Shown: positions 8,812 through 17,969 of the stretch, in pieces
Layout of the letters: each line of letters starts with the position of its first letter
How positions within the stretch are numbered: position 1 is the first letter of the stretch
Position numbers and translations under genes: made by a program
Source: Pantoea rwandensis
GTDB lineage: Bacteria > Pseudomonadota > Gammaproteobacteria > Enterobacterales > Enterobacteriaceae
Assembly: GCF_002095475.1 (NCBI RefSeq)
Contig: NZ_MLFR01000027.1
Location: forward strand, 21,447 to 85,446
DNA length: 64,000 nucleotides
Reading direction: 5' to 3'
The notes under the pieces: generated by a model
Databases searched by the model: none
Told to the model about the DNA's origin: nothing
Seen by the model: the letters and a program-made list of their open reading frames with translations, nothing else

Positions 8812-10611
8812 TTATTTGCTGTCTTTACCGACATGCAGAATGGCAAGGAATGCTTCCTGCGGCAGCTCAACGTTGCCGACCTGCTTCATTCGCTTCTTAC
8901 CGTCTTTCTGCTTCTGCAACAGTTTCTTCTTACGGCTCACGTCACCGCCATAGCATTTCGCCAGGACGTTTTTACGCAGCTGCTTGACCGTTGAGCGAGC
9001 GATAATGTGGTTGCCGATTGCCGCCTGAATCGCAATATCGAACTGCTGACGTGGGATCAGATCTTTCATCTTCTCCACAAGATCGCGTCCACGATACTGT
9101 GAGTTCTCACGGTGGGTAATCAGCGCCAGCGCATCAACACGTTCTGAGTTAATCATCACGTCGACACGCACCATGTCAGAGGCTTGGAAACGTTTAAAGT
9201 TATAGTCCAGCGATGCATAGCCGCGAGACGTCGATTTCAGACGATCGAAGAAGTCCAGTACCACTTCCGCCATCGGAATTTCATAGGTCAGCGCAACCTG
9301 TTTACCGTGGTAAACCATGTTGGTCTGCACACCACGTTTTTCGATACACAGGGTGATCACGTTGCCGAGGAACTCTTGCGGCAACAGCATATGACACTCG
9401 GCGATCGGTTCGCGCAGTTCTTCAATATTATTCAGTGGTGGCAGCTTCGACGGACTGTCTACATACACCGTTTCGCCATCGGTAGTGATCACTTCATACA
9501 CTACAGTTGGTGCGGTGGTGATCAGGTCGAGATCGTACTCACGCTCCAGACGTTCCTGGATGATTTCCATGTGCAGCAGGCCAAGGAAGCCGATGCGGAA
9601 GCCAAAGCCCAGTGCCGTTGAGCTTTCTGGCTCATAGAACAACGAGGCATCGTTAAGGCTTAATTTGCCCAACGCATCGCGGAACGCTTCATAATCATCT
9701 GAACTGATCGGGAATAAGCCGGCGTAAACCTGTGGTTTCACCTTTTTAAAGCCTGGCAATACCTTGTCAGCCGGATTGCGCTGCAACGTCAAGGTGTCAC
9801 CCACTGGCGCACCGAGGATGTCTTTAATCGCACATACCAACCAGCCTACTTCACCGCAGTTCAATTCGGTACGATCAACCTGCTTCGGCGTGAAGATGCC
9901 AAGACGGTCAGCATTGTAGCTTTGACCCGAACTCATCACCTTCACTTTGTCGCCCTTGCGCAGAGTGCCGTTTTTGATACGAATCAGTGAGACAACGCCA
10001 AGGTAGTTATCGAACCATGAGTCGATGATCAGTGCCTGTAATGGGCCTTCAGGATCGCCTTCTGGTGGCGGGATATCACGAACCAGGCGTTCGAGCACAT
10101 CAGGGACACCCACACCGGTTTTCGCGGAGCAGCGCACCGCATCCGTTGCGTCGATACCCACGATATCTTCAATCTCTTCTGCTACGCGCTCAGGATCAGC
10201 AGCAGGCAGGTCGATTTTGTTCAGAACCGGTACCACTTCCAGATCCATTTCCATTGCGGTGTAGCAGTTCGCCAGCGTCTGTGCTTCAACGCCTTGACCT
10301 GCATCGACCACCAGCAACGCCCCTTCACACGCCGCTAACGAGCGGGAAACTTCGTAGGAGAAGTCAACGTGACCCGGAGTATCGATAAAATTGAGCTGGT
10401 AAGTTTCACCGTTCAGCGCTTTGTAATCGAGCGTTACGCTTTGCGCTTTAATGGTAATGCCGCGCTCACGTTCCAGATCCATCGAGTCCAAAACTTGCGC
10501 CGCCATCTCACGATCGCTGAGGCCACCACAAATCTGAATCAAACGGTCTGAGAGCGTTGATTTACCGTGGTCAATGTGAGCGATGATAGAGAAATTTCGT
10601 ATGTGCTTCAT
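8812..10611 (-). CDS. lepA: Elongation factor 4 (LepA), ribosome-associated GTPase
   Basis: LepA/EF4 is a translational GTPase that helps 30S biogenesis and can back-translocate ribosomes. The 599-residue protein has G motifs AHIDHGKST (residues 10-18), DTPGHVDF and NKIDLPAA, then EF-G-like domains II, III and V and the LepA-specific basic C-terminal domain (SRKKKLLQKQKDGKKRMKQ). Length equals E. coli LepA. It is the first gene of the lepA-lepB-rnc-era-recO-pdxJ-acpS run. Confidence 0.98.
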   Translation of the reverse strand: MKHIRNFSIIAHIDHGKSTLSDRLIQICGGLSDREMAAQVLDSMDLERERGITIKAQSVTLDYKALNGETYQLNFIDTPGHVDFSYEVSRSLAACEGALLVVDAGQGVEAQTLANCYTAMEMDLEVVPVLNKIDLPAADPERVAEEIEDIVGIDATDAVRCSAKTGVGVPDVLERLVRDIPPPEGDPEGPLQALIIDSWFDNYLGVVSLIRIKNGTLRKGDKVKVMSSGQSYNADRLGIFTPKQVDRTELNCGEVGWLVCAIKDILGAPVGDTLTLQRNPADKVLPGFKKVKPQVYAGLFPISSDDYEAFRDALGKLSLNDASLFYEPESSTALGFGFRIGFLGLLHMEIIQERLEREYDLDLITTAPTVVYEVITTDGETVYVDSPSKLPPLNNIEELREPIAECHMLLPQEFLGNVITLCIEKRGVQTNMVYHGKQVALTYEIPMAEVVLDFFDRLKSTSRGYASLDYNFKRFQASDMVRVDVMINSERVDALALITHRENSQYRGRDLVEKMKDLIPRQQFDIAIQAAIGNHIIARSTVKQLRKNVLAKCYGGDVSRKKKLLQKQKDGKKRMKQVGNVELPQEAFLAILHVGKDSK

Positions 10612-10790
10612 TTATATGAATATCTTCACGTAAAAAATCAGTGGAAAACTTGAGCACAGACACATTCAGTAAAGCGAGCTTTACCCGGAACCCTGTCAGC
10701 CTCATTAATGACGACGCATATTACACTGTTAACGCCGCGCGTTAAAGAATGGAACTGTGGGGAATCGCAACAGATTTCAGCGGTTAAGCC

Positions 10791-10818
10791 AAAACGAAAA
10801 GGCCGCGAGGAAGCGGCC
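10791..10818 (-). terminator. Terminator at the end of the rpoE-rse operon
   Basis: On the minus strand the stem GGCCGC / GCGGCC with a TTCCTC loop is followed by TTTTCGTTTT, 11 bases after the rseC stop. The remainder of the 217-base gap up to lepA should hold the lepA promoter, but I see no strong match. Confidence 0.85.
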
Positions 10819-10828
10819 CAGACAGGGA

Positions 10829-11293
10829 TCAAACTTCACTTTCCACGCGCAAGGCATCGGGCGGTAGCGCCACGCTGAGGATCACGGGTTGAAAGGCTTC
10901 ACGATCGCCAAACAGATTGGAAATCCCTTTCGCCACAATAAAACCACCGATACCGCCTAACAGCGCACCACAGGCAGCCGCTAAGTCGCTGTGGAACAGC
11001 ATCTGGAAGATGCCCGCTAACAGAAACAGGCCAAGCAGCGGCGTCATGTAAACCAGCAATGCCGAGCCGAGCAAACTGCTTTCACGGATGCCCAACTCAA
11101 TGCGCTGACCCGGCTGCAATGGCTCCGGGCTGGCGATGGTCATGACATGGGCATTTTTTGGCCCGAGCTGGTTCAGCGCGTGGCTACCGCAGCCTTTGCG
11201 CGCCGAGCAACTGTTACAGGAGGTTTTCGCTTCCGAGTGCAGCGTGGCAATGCCCTCTTTCCACGCCACCACGGTGGCCCATTCTCTCATCAT
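10829..11293 (-). CDS. rseC: SoxR-reducing system protein RseC
   Basis: RseC is an inner-membrane protein co-transcribed with rpoE; it takes part in reducing SoxR and is also linked to sigma-E control. The 154-residue protein has an N-terminal cysteine cluster (CNSCSARKGCGSHAL, residues 26-40) that could bind an Fe-S centre. Two membrane segments follow: SALLVYMTPLLGLFLLAGIFQMLF and AACGALLGGIGGFIVAKGI. The ATG at 11293 overlaps the rseB stop. Length is close to E. coli RseC (159). Confidence 0.95.
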   Translation of the reverse strand: MMREWATVVAWKEGIATLHSEAKTSCNSCSARKGCGSHALNQLGPKNAHVMTIASPEPLQPGQRIELGIRESSLLGSALLVYMTPLLGLFLLAGIFQMLFHSDLAAACGALLGGIGGFIVAKGISNLFGDREAFQPVILSVALPPDALRVESEV

Positions 11294-12246
11294 TTTTGTG
11301 CACCTGAATCTATGCTGTCCGCAATACGTTTGGCCGTGGCAGGCGGTAATTCTCCCACCACCGTGATCTCACGATTATCGCGCACTTCCGTCTGCACCGT
11401 ACGACGCCCAGTGCGCAATGACTGCGACACGCTGCTTTTATCTGCAGGCGTAATATTGATAGCAAAGCTGAACAAGCCATCACTGTACAGACGAGATTCT
11501 ACGGTTTTGTTCATTGCTGGCATGTCGCGGCGGCTTTGGGAAATCAGCGTCATTCCCGCAGGTAACCAGCCGGGCTGCCAATTGAGCTGCACTTTGTCGC
11601 CAGCCGGTAATGACAAGGTTGGCGGCAGATTGGCCTTTTCCAGCCCTTGCATCAGATTGCGCACGCCTTCATCAACCGCGAAGCTCATTACACGGAATTG
11701 CTCAAGTGTCTCGCCATCACGATCGAGCAGATCAATGCGCAGCGGCAATTTAGTATCGACATCCAGCCACACCACGTAGCTGTATCGCGTACCGTCACGA
11801 GACACAATGCGCACGACTTCACACATTTGATCGGCCATTCGCGAACGCCCAACCGGGATGAAATCGTAGGCCTCTCCCAGCCGGGAGAAGTCTGCAAACA
11901 TCAGTGCAGGTAGTGCATCAATAATGTGATTGCCCGGCAATGAGAAAGGATCGAGTCCTGGCTCAAAATAGCTGATGTCATTTCCACGCTGAATCACTTC
12001 ACGACGCGGCCCATCCATCTGCAATAGCTGGGCAAAGATACGATTATCGATCACTGCATGGCGGTAACGCAGCGATTCGATGCCGAGGCGTGAGACGTTG
12101 ATATAGGCGAATTCGTAGTTGAGGTTCTGGTTTGCCTGCTCCATCTGCTGCAACAACGCCCCGGAAGCAGATGTCTGCGCCGGGGCGGTGGATGACCAAA
12201 GCAGGCTGCCTGCCAGCAGGCTAACGGCACACCAAAGCTGCTTCAT
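11290..12246 (-). CDS. rseB: Sigma-E regulatory protein RseB, periplasmic
   Basis: RseB binds the periplasmic domain of the anti-sigma factor RseA and shields it from DegS until mislocalised LPS or lipoproteins are sensed. The 318-residue protein has a signal peptide (residues 1-23, cleaved after SSTAPA), an N-terminal LolA-like beta domain (to about 200; QMDGPRREVIQRG, SYFEPGLDPFSLPG) and a C-terminal domain (PAGMTLISQSRRDMP). Its start overlaps the stop of rseA by one base, so the two are translationally coupled. Confidence 0.96.
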   Translation of the reverse strand: MKQLWCAVSLLAGSLLWSSTAPAQTSASGALLQQMEQANQNLNYEFAYINVSRLGIESLRYRHAVIDNRIFAQLLQMDGPRREVIQRGNDISYFEPGLDPFSLPGNHIIDALPALMFADFSRLGEAYDFIPVGRSRMADQMCEVVRIVSRDGTRYSYVVWLDVDTKLPLRIDLLDRDGETLEQFRVMSFAVDEGVRNLMQGLEKANLPPTLSLPAGDKVQLNWQPGWLPAGMTLISQSRRDMPAMNKTVESRLYSDGLFSFAINITPADKSSVSQSLRTGRRTVQTEVRDNREITVVGELPPATAKRIADSIDSGAQK

Positions 12247-12905
12247 TACTGCTGTTGAGTTCCTAACGACTGATTTCCGGGAACGTTAGCCTGCGCCTGC
12301 TGCGGATCGTTCTTTTCATCGAACTGAACCTGATCGGCATGCAGACGACGTTGCAACTCATAATCCTGCAGCATTGCATTTACGCGACGACGCTGTTCCT
12401 GCACCTGCTGGTTAGAGCTGTTAGTGTCGAACGCATCGGACGGTACGCCAAGGCTAACAGGTGAAGCTTTGCCCATCATTGGCAACGTGTTGAAGGCAGG
12501 AGAGTCTGACGCTTCAGTCGCGCCGCCAGTCGGCTGATTGTTGTAGTGTTGAACACCCACAATCACCGCTAACGACACACAAGCGGCCATACCGACCTGC
12601 GCAAGTTGCGCAGTCCAGGTGCCACCACGACGCCAGAATGGCATTTTTTCCCAGCGTGAAGGCTCAGGCTGCGCTTCAGGAATCAGCGGGGTCACTTTAC
12701 GTGCCGGCTCATTCTCAATAGCCGCCGCCACTCGTGCGGAGATATCAAAATGCAGCACTTCACCGACATCACCTCGTAAGGTGTCACGGATTAGATGGTA
12801 GCTCTCCCAGCTTTTTTGAAGATCGACATCCTTCGACAACGACGCCAACAGTTCGTTATCGAGAGTTTCACCATCCATTAAAGCGGAAAGTTTTTCTTTC
12901 TGCAT
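12246..12905 (-). CDS. rseA: Anti-sigma-E factor RseA
   Basis: RseA is a single-pass inner-membrane protein that holds sigma E inactive and is degraded by DegS, RseP and ClpXP on envelope stress. The 219-residue protein has a cytoplasmic sigma-binding domain beginning MQKEKLSALMDGETLD, a membrane segment around 103-121 (LAQVGMAACVSLAVIVGV) and a Gln-rich periplasmic tail with the RseB-binding region. The periplasmic end reads QQAQANVPGNQS. It follows rpoE with a 27-base gap. Confidence 0.96.
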   Translation of the reverse strand: MQKEKLSALMDGETLDNELLASLSKDVDLQKSWESYHLIRDTLRGDVGEVLHFDISARVAAAIENEPARKVTPLIPEAQPEPSRWEKMPFWRRGGTWTAQLAQVGMAACVSLAVIVGVQHYNNQPTGGATEASDSPAFNTLPMMGKASPVSLGVPSDAFDTNSSNQQVQEQRRRVNAMLQDYELQRRLHADQVQFDEKNDPQQAQANVPGNQSLGTQQQ

Positions 12906-12932
12906 GCTTTGGCACCCTTCCAGTAGCCGTTA

Positions 12933-13511
12933 TCACTGACGTTGGATAAGCGGTTGAACTTTATTATCAATGGCTTCTCGGGCACGGAAGATACGCGAAC
13001 GTACTGTACCAACCGGGCAATCCATGATGACGGCAATCTCTTCGTAACTTAAGCCATCCAATTCCCTTAGGGTAATGGCCATACGCAGATCTTCGGGAAG
13101 CGCCTCAATGGTCCGAAAAACAATTTGTTTCAGTTCCTCTGACAACATTAAGTTCTCAGGGTTCGAAATTTCTTTCAGTGCACCCGCACTTTCGAAATTT
13201 TCTGCATCAATGGCATCCACATCGCTAGAAGGCGGACGCCTTCCCTGAGCCACTAAATAGTTCTTTGCTGTATTGACCGCAATGCGGTACAGCCATGTAT
13301 AAAAGGCGCTATCGCCACGGAAAGATTCCAGTGCACGATACGCTTTAATGAAAGATTCCTGAACCACATCAGGCACATCGCCTGAGGGAACATAGCGTGA
13401 AACCAGGCTCGCCACTTTATGCTGGTATCGAATCACCAGTAAATTAAATGACTTTTGATCTCCCTTCTGAACCCGCTCAACGAGAACCTGATCCGTTAAC
13501 TGCTCGCTCAT
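12933..13511 (-). CDS. rpoE: RNA polymerase sigma factor RpoE (sigma E / sigma-24)
   Basis: Sigma E directs transcription of outer-membrane biogenesis and envelope-repair genes. The 192-residue ECF sigma factor has region 2 (FNLLVIRYQHKVASLVSRYV through DVVQESFIKAYRALESFRG and FYTWLYRIAVNTAKNYLV) and region 4 (LPEDLRMAITLRELDGLSYEEIA, CPVGTVRSRIFRAREAI). It is nearly identical to E. coli RpoE (191). It is the first gene of rpoE-rseA-rseB-rseC. A sigma-E-type promoter about 80 bases upstream indicates autoregulation. Confidence 0.98.
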   Translation of the reverse strand: MSEQLTDQVLVERVQKGDQKSFNLLVIRYQHKVASLVSRYVPSGDVPDVVQESFIKAYRALESFRGDSAFYTWLYRIAVNTAKNYLVAQGRRPPSSDVDAIDAENFESAGALKEISNPENLMLSEELKQIVFRTIEALPEDLRMAITLRELDGLSYEEIAVIMDCPVGTVRSRIFRAREAIDNKVQPLIQRQ

Positions 13512-13590
13512 CCGAGGTAATGTCTCCCCAAATCTCTTTTATGCGTAAGTGAACTGCCAGCACATCTCATTGTTCTGAGCAAGCATGCGC

Positions 13591-13618
13591 TTAGAGTCAT
13601 ATGTTGGCCTGAAGTTCA
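13591..13618 (-). promoter_or_regulatory. Probable sigma-E promoter of the rpoE operon
   Basis: On the minus strand the -35 element TGAACTT (13612-13618) and the -10 element TCTAA (13591-13595) are separated by 16 bases. This is close to the sigma-E consensus GGAACTT N15-16 TCTRA. The element lies 80 bases upstream of the rpoE start, as expected for positive autoregulation. Confidence 0.7.
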
Positions 13619-13891
13619 TTACGACCAGATATTTTCCGTATCGGAACCACGACATCATTGTTGTTGATTGTCTTTCAGTGTAGCGACTTGCCACGCCGTT
13701 GGTGTCTTTTGCGGCACCGATAATCGCTGGCAGAGTACCTTATGACGCCCTATTTTTCATCTTTATTACCTGAATTTTCAGAGTGTTTGGTATAAAAAAC
13801 ACGATATGCCTATTTTCAGACATAACTGACTGAAATCGCGTTACTATCTCGCCTACCTGAATAATTTTACGCCGTAATTTGTTTAAAATAC

Positions 13892-13920
13892 TTCACACAA
13901 TCCTCATCCGGGCTTATGCT
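13892..13920 (+). promoter_or_regulatory. Probable sigma-70 promoter of nadB
   Basis: TTCACA (13892-13897) and TATGCT (13915-13920) are separated by 17 bases, matching the sigma-70 consensus in 5/6 and 4/6 positions. The predicted transcription start near 13927 falls immediately before the NadR palindrome, which supports the assignment. Confidence 0.55.
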
Positions 13921-13932
13921 CAGGTCACCTTT

Positions 13933-13950
13933 TGTTTAGTAAATTAAACA
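13933..13950 (+). promoter_or_regulatory. NadR operator upstream of nadB
   Basis: TGTTTA (13933-13938), six bases, TAAACA (13945-13950) is a perfect match to the 18-base NadR palindrome known from enterobacterial nadB and nadA. It ends two bases before the nadB ATG, so bound NadR would block both initiation of transcription and access to the start region. Confidence 0.85.
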
Positions 13951-13952
13951 CC

Positions 13953-15572
13953 ATGACATCGATACCTGATTACCAATGTGATGTGTTGATTGTGGGCAGC
14001 GGTGCGGCTGGCCTGTCGCTTGCGCTGCGCCTGGCCCCTTATTATCAAGTCACCGTACTTAGCAAAGCACAGGTCAACGAAGGGTCGACGCTGTATGCAC
14101 AAGGCGGAATCGCTGCGGTGTTTGATGAAACTGACAGCATTGAATCGCACGTTGAAGATACCCTAATTGCAGGCGCCGGTTTGTGCGAGCGCGATACGGT
14201 GAGCTTTATCGCCAGTAACGCCCGTCATTGCGTGCAGTGGTTAATCGATAATGGTGTGGCTTTCGATATGGAACCGCAACCAGACGGTGAAGCACGTTAC
14301 CACCTGGCGCGTGAAGGCGGACACAGCCATCGTCGTATTCTGCACAGCGCCGATGCCACAGGCCGCGCGGTGGAGACCACGCTGGTGAGCCAGGCGTTGA
14401 GCCATCCTAATATCCGCATCATCGAGCGTACCAACGCGGTGGATTTGATTCTTTCAGATAAAGTCGGCCTGCCGGGCGCAAGACGGGTGGTGGGGGCATG
14501 GATCTGGAATCGTAATCGCGAGCAGGTAGAAACTTGTCGGGCGCGCGCTGTGGTGCTGGCTACCGGCGGTGCGGCAAAGGTTTATCAATACACCACCAAT
14601 CCCGATGTCGCATCCGGTGATGGTATTGCCATGGCATGGCGTGCTGGATGCCGGGTAGCCAATCTGGAGTTTAATCAGTTCCATCCCACCTGCTTATTCC
14701 ATCCTCAGGCACAGAATTTCCTGCTAACTGAAGCGCTACGTGGCGAAGGTGCATGGCTGCTGCGCCCAGATGGCACACGCTTCATGCCTGATTTCGACAG
14801 CCGCGCCGAGTTGGCCCCGCGCGATATCGTTGCACGCGCCATCGATCACGAAATGAAGCGACTGGGCGTTGATTGCATGTATCTCGATATCAGCCATCAG
14901 CCTGAAAGCTTTGTGCGCGCGCACTTTCCCATGATTTATGAAAAATTACTGACCTTCGGGTTGGATCTGACTCAGCAGCCGATTCCGATTGTGCCTGCTG
15001 CGCATTACACCTGCGGTGGGGTGATGGTGGACCAGCAGGGACGTACGGACATCGATGGGTTGTATGCCATTGGCGAAGTGAGTTACACCGGACTGCACGG
15101 CGCCAACCGTATGGCATCCAATTCATTGCTCGAATGTCTGGTGTATGGCTGGTCAGCGGCGGAGGATATGATTCGCCGCCTGCCGGATGTCACCATCGTT
15201 GAACAACTTCCGGCTTGGGATGAAAGCCGCGTTGATGACGCCGACGAGCGCGTGGTGATTCAGCACAATTGGCATGAGTTACGCTTATTTATGTGGGATT
15301 ACATGGGCATCGTGCGCACCACCAAACGGCTGGAGCGCGCCCTACGCCGCATTACGCTGTTGCAGCAGGAAATCAATGAGTATTATGCGCACTTCCGCCT
15401 ATCAAACAATCTGCTGGAACTGCGCAACCTGGTGCAGGTGGCGGAACTGATGGTGCGTTGTGCGTTGGCGCGTAAAGAGAGTCGCGGTCTGCATTACACG
15501 CCGGATTATCCCGATCAACTTCCTGACGCACTGCCCACGCAGCTCCTGCCAGATCACTATCTGAACAGATAA
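13953..15572 (+). CDS. nadB: L-aspartate oxidase
   Basis: NadB oxidises L-aspartate to iminoaspartate with FAD, the first step of de novo NAD synthesis. The 539-residue flavoprotein has the dinucleotide motif LIVGSGAAGLSLAL near residues 12-25, YAQGGIAAVFDETD, the HSHRRILH active-site loop and GLYAIGEVSYTGLHGANRMASNSLLECLVYG. The ATG at 13953 (MTSIPDYQCDVL) was chosen because the length then matches E. coli NadB (540). An in-frame TTG at 13932 would put the NadR operator inside the gene. It is divergent from rpoE as in E. coli, and its 3' end overlaps trmN by 16 bases. Confidence 0.98.
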   Translation: MTSIPDYQCDVLIVGSGAAGLSLALRLAPYYQVTVLSKAQVNEGSTLYAQGGIAAVFDETDSIESHVEDTLIAGAGLCERDTVSFIASNARHCVQWLIDNGVAFDMEPQPDGEARYHLAREGGHSHRRILHSADATGRAVETTLVSQALSHPNIRIIERTNAVDLILSDKVGLPGARRVVGAWIWNRNREQVETCRARAVVLATGGAAKVYQYTTNPDVASGDGIAMAWRAGCRVANLEFNQFHPTCLFHPQAQNFLLTEALRGEGAWLLRPDGTRFMPDFDSRAELAPRDIVARAIDHEMKRLGVDCMYLDISHQPESFVRAHFPMIYEKLLTFGLDLTQQPIPIVPAAHYTCGGVMVDQQGRTDIDGLYAIGEVSYTGLHGANRMASNSLLECLVYGWSAAEDMIRRLPDVTIVEQLPAWDESRVDDADERVVIQHNWHELRLFMWDYMGIVRTTKRLERALRRITLLQQEINEYYAHFRLSNNLLELRNLVQVAELMVRCALARKESRGLHYTPDYPDQLPDALPTQLLPDHYLNR

Positions 15573-16306
15573 AAATCTTTTACCAGGCTTAACCAGTCAG
15601 CCGAATAGCTCTTATCTTCATCGCGAATGGCGAGACGTTCCAGCAGCGTTTCGCCAGCGGTCGGCGAAAAACCTAATACCAGACGATTCGGTGGGCGTTG
15701 CGCATAGGCAGCAACATCGAAGCGATAACGCAGATGCCAGCCCTCTGCCAGCGCCAGTGAGATGAGCTGTTCGCCCGCCTCTTCGGGCAGAACTACGCAA
15801 AAGATCCCCTCCTCTTCTATTAATTGCGCAGCACAACGTAACAGCGTGGGATGATCGAGCGTACCGGTGCTGCGCGCATTATCGCGCTCTACGCTGCCGG
15901 TAGTCGTACCTGGGGCAAAAAACGGTGGGTTGCTAACTATCAGCGAATAACGCTTCTCACACTCCTCGCTCCAGCTCACAACATCTTGATGATGGACGGT
16001 GATACGATCTGCCCAGGGTGAAGCACGCACGTTCTCGTCAGCCTGGCATGCAGCACTCTCTTCCAGTTCAACTGCATCCAGCGTAACGTGCTCGGGTGTG
16101 CGCTGCGCCAACATCAGTGCAATTAATCCACTGCCACAGCCAATATCCAAAATGCGACGTGTGTCGGCTACTGGAGCCCACGCGCCAATTAAGACGCCAT
16201 CGGTACCGACTTTCATGGCACAACGGTCGTGCGCCACGAAAAATTGCTTAAAGGTAAAACCATCTTTTCTTAGCATTGCCCGCGCCTGCGGCTGGTCCTG
16301 AGACAT
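15557..16306 (-). CDS. trmN: tRNA1(Val) (adenine(37)-N6)-methyltransferase
   Basis: TrmN6 (YfiC) methylates N6 of adenosine 37 in tRNA1-Val. The 249-residue protein is a class I SAM methyltransferase: motif I is ILDIGCGSGLIALML near residue 53, the acidic motif follows in LDAVELEESA, and the catalytic N6-MTase motif is NPPFF (about 130). It is convergent with nadB (16-base overlap) and divergent from srmB, as in E. coli. The start at 16306 is an ATG and gives a length near E. coli YfiC (245). Confidence 0.95.
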   Translation of the reverse strand: MSQDQPQARAMLRKDGFTFKQFFVAHDRCAMKVGTDGVLIGAWAPVADTRRILDIGCGSGLIALMLAQRTPEHVTLDAVELEESAACQADENVRASPWADRITVHHQDVVSWSEECEKRYSLIVSNPPFFAPGTTTGSVERDNARSTGTLDHPTLLRCAAQLIEEEGIFCVVLPEEAGEQLISLALAEGWHLRYRFDVAAYAQRPPNRLVLGFSPTAGETLLERLAIRDEDKSYSADWLSLVKDFYLFR

Positions 16307-16443
16307 TCTTCACTACCATTGAATTTATTACTGCGGGGAGTGTAACGTGGTCTGGCAGGTAATTCACCTGCATCTAAAATGCACAAACAGATGAAGATTA
16401 TGTTTGATCTGTCTATAATCAGCGCCCCAAACTGAGGTAGACC

Positions 16444-17772
16444 ATGACCGTAACCACATTCTCCGAACTCGAACTTGACGAAAGCCTGCTGCAAGCTTTG
16501 CAGGAAAAAGGCTACACGCGCCCCACTGTTATTCAGGCTGAGACCATTCCTGCCGCGCTGGAAGGCCGTGACGTTCTGGGTTCGGCTCCAACCGGGACGG
16601 GGAAAACTGCAGCATTTCTGCTGCCCGCTTTGCAGCATCTGCTTGATTTCCCTCGCAAGAAATCTGGCCCGCCGCGCATCCTGATTTTAACTCCAACCCG
16701 TGAGTTGGCGATGCAAGTTGCCGACCAGGCGCGCGAACTGGCAAAACACACGCATCTCGATATCGCCACCATCACCGGTGGTGTGGCGTACATGAACCAC
16801 GCAGAAGTCTTCAGCGAAAATCAGGACATCGTGGTGGCGACCACTGGCCGCCTGCTGCAATACATCAAAGAAGAGAACTTCGATTGCCGCGCGGTAGAAA
16901 CGCTGATTCTTGATGAAGCAGACCGCATGCTCGACATGGGCTTCGCACAAGACATCGAAACCATCGCTGCCGAAACGCGTTGGCGTAAACAGACGTTGCT
17001 GTTCTCCGCCACGTTGGAAGGCGAAAACATTAAAAACTTCGCTGAGCGCCTGCTGAACGAGCCGGTGGAGATTGAAGCCGATCCCAGCAAAAGCGAACGT
17101 AAAAAAATTCAGCAGTGGTATTATCGTGCTGATGACCTTGCACATAAAACCAAGCTATTGGTGCATCTGCTGAAGTTGCCAGAAGCCAAGCGTGTCATCG
17201 TGTTTGTGCGTAAGCGCGAGCGCCTGCATGAAGTGGTAACGTGGTTACATGAAGCGGGCATTCGTACCAGCTATCTCGAAGGCGAGATGGTGCAGGTAAA
17301 CCGCAACGAAGCGATCAAACGCATCAATGAAAATCGCGTTAACGTGATGGTTGCCACGGACATTGCCGCGCGCGGTATCGACATCGATGACGTTACCCAT
17401 GTGATTAATTTCGATTTGCCACGCACTGCCGATACCTATTTGCATCGCATTGGCCGTACCGCTCGTGCGGGGCGTAAAGGCACAGCGATCTCACTGGTTG
17501 AAGCGCATGACCATGTGTTGCTGGGTAAAATCACGCGTTATATCAATGAGCCGGTTAAGGCGCGCGTGATTGAAGAGTTGCGTCCAGAATCGCGCGCACC
17601 AGGCGCCAAAGTGACGGGTAAACCGTCGAAAAAGGTGCTTGCGAAGCGTAAAGAGCTGAAAGAGAAAGAAGCGGAGAAACCGCGCGTTAAACAGCGCCAC
17701 CGCGACACTAAAAATGTCGGTAAGCGCCGCAAGCCAAGCGGTAGCAGCACCCCAGAAAGCAGTGCAGAATAA
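16444..17772 (+). CDS. srmB: ATP-dependent RNA helicase SrmB
   Basis: SrmB is a DEAD-box helicase acting early in 50S subunit assembly. The 442-residue protein has the Q motif region (GYTRPTVIQAETIP), motif I APTGTGKT, Ia PTRELAMQ, II DEAD, III SAT, and the C-terminal motifs DIAARGIDIDDV and HRIGRTARAGRKG. A long lysine/arginine-rich tail from about residue 395 likely binds RNA. Length matches E. coli SrmB (444). A strong terminator follows at 17791. Confidence 0.97.
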   Translation: MTVTTFSELELDESLLQALQEKGYTRPTVIQAETIPAALEGRDVLGSAPTGTGKTAAFLLPALQHLLDFPRKKSGPPRILILTPTRELAMQVADQARELAKHTHLDIATITGGVAYMNHAEVFSENQDIVVATTGRLLQYIKEENFDCRAVETLILDEADRMLDMGFAQDIETIAAETRWRKQTLLFSATLEGENIKNFAERLLNEPVEIEADPSKSERKKIQQWYYRADDLAHKTKLLVHLLKLPEAKRVIVFVRKRERLHEVVTWLHEAGIRTSYLEGEMVQVNRNEAIKRINENRVNVMVATDIAARGIDIDDVTHVINFDLPRTADTYLHRIGRTARAGRKGTAISLVEAHDHVLLGKITRYINEPVKARVIEELRPESRAPGAKVTGKPSKKVLAKRKELKEKEAEKPRVKQRHRDTKNVGKRRKPSGSSTPESSAE

Positions 17773-17790
17773 AACAGCACTCGCCCAATA

Positions 17791-17818
17791 AAAACGCCTC
17801 CTGTGAGGCGTTTTTTTT
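17791..17818 (+). terminator. Rho-independent terminator of srmB
   Basis: AACGCCTC / GAGGCGTT stem with a CTGT loop, followed by eight T, 19 bases after the srmB stop. Confidence 0.9.
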
Positions 17819-17902
17819 ATGTTTAATGATGAAAATCGTGCTTACGCTGCGCTTTTAGGCGCAACAGACGATCTGCTCTACCTGACTTAAATCAATAATG
17901 GC

Positions 17903-17937
17903 AAAAAAGCCGCATCGAACTGAATCGGTGCGGCTTT
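17903..17937 (-). terminator. Rho-independent terminator of grcA
   Basis: On the minus strand, imperfect arms AAGCCGCACCGAT and ATGCGGCTTTTTT pair and end in six T, about 33 bases after the grcA stop. Confidence 0.85.
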
Positions 17938-17969
17938 CACAACTGGGTGACTTTTCGTCAGCCGATCAA

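Noticed and set aside
10638..10832. 64-codon minus-strand ORF between rseC and lepA
   Set aside because: It runs through the rseC terminator and has no ribosome site or recognisable sequence.
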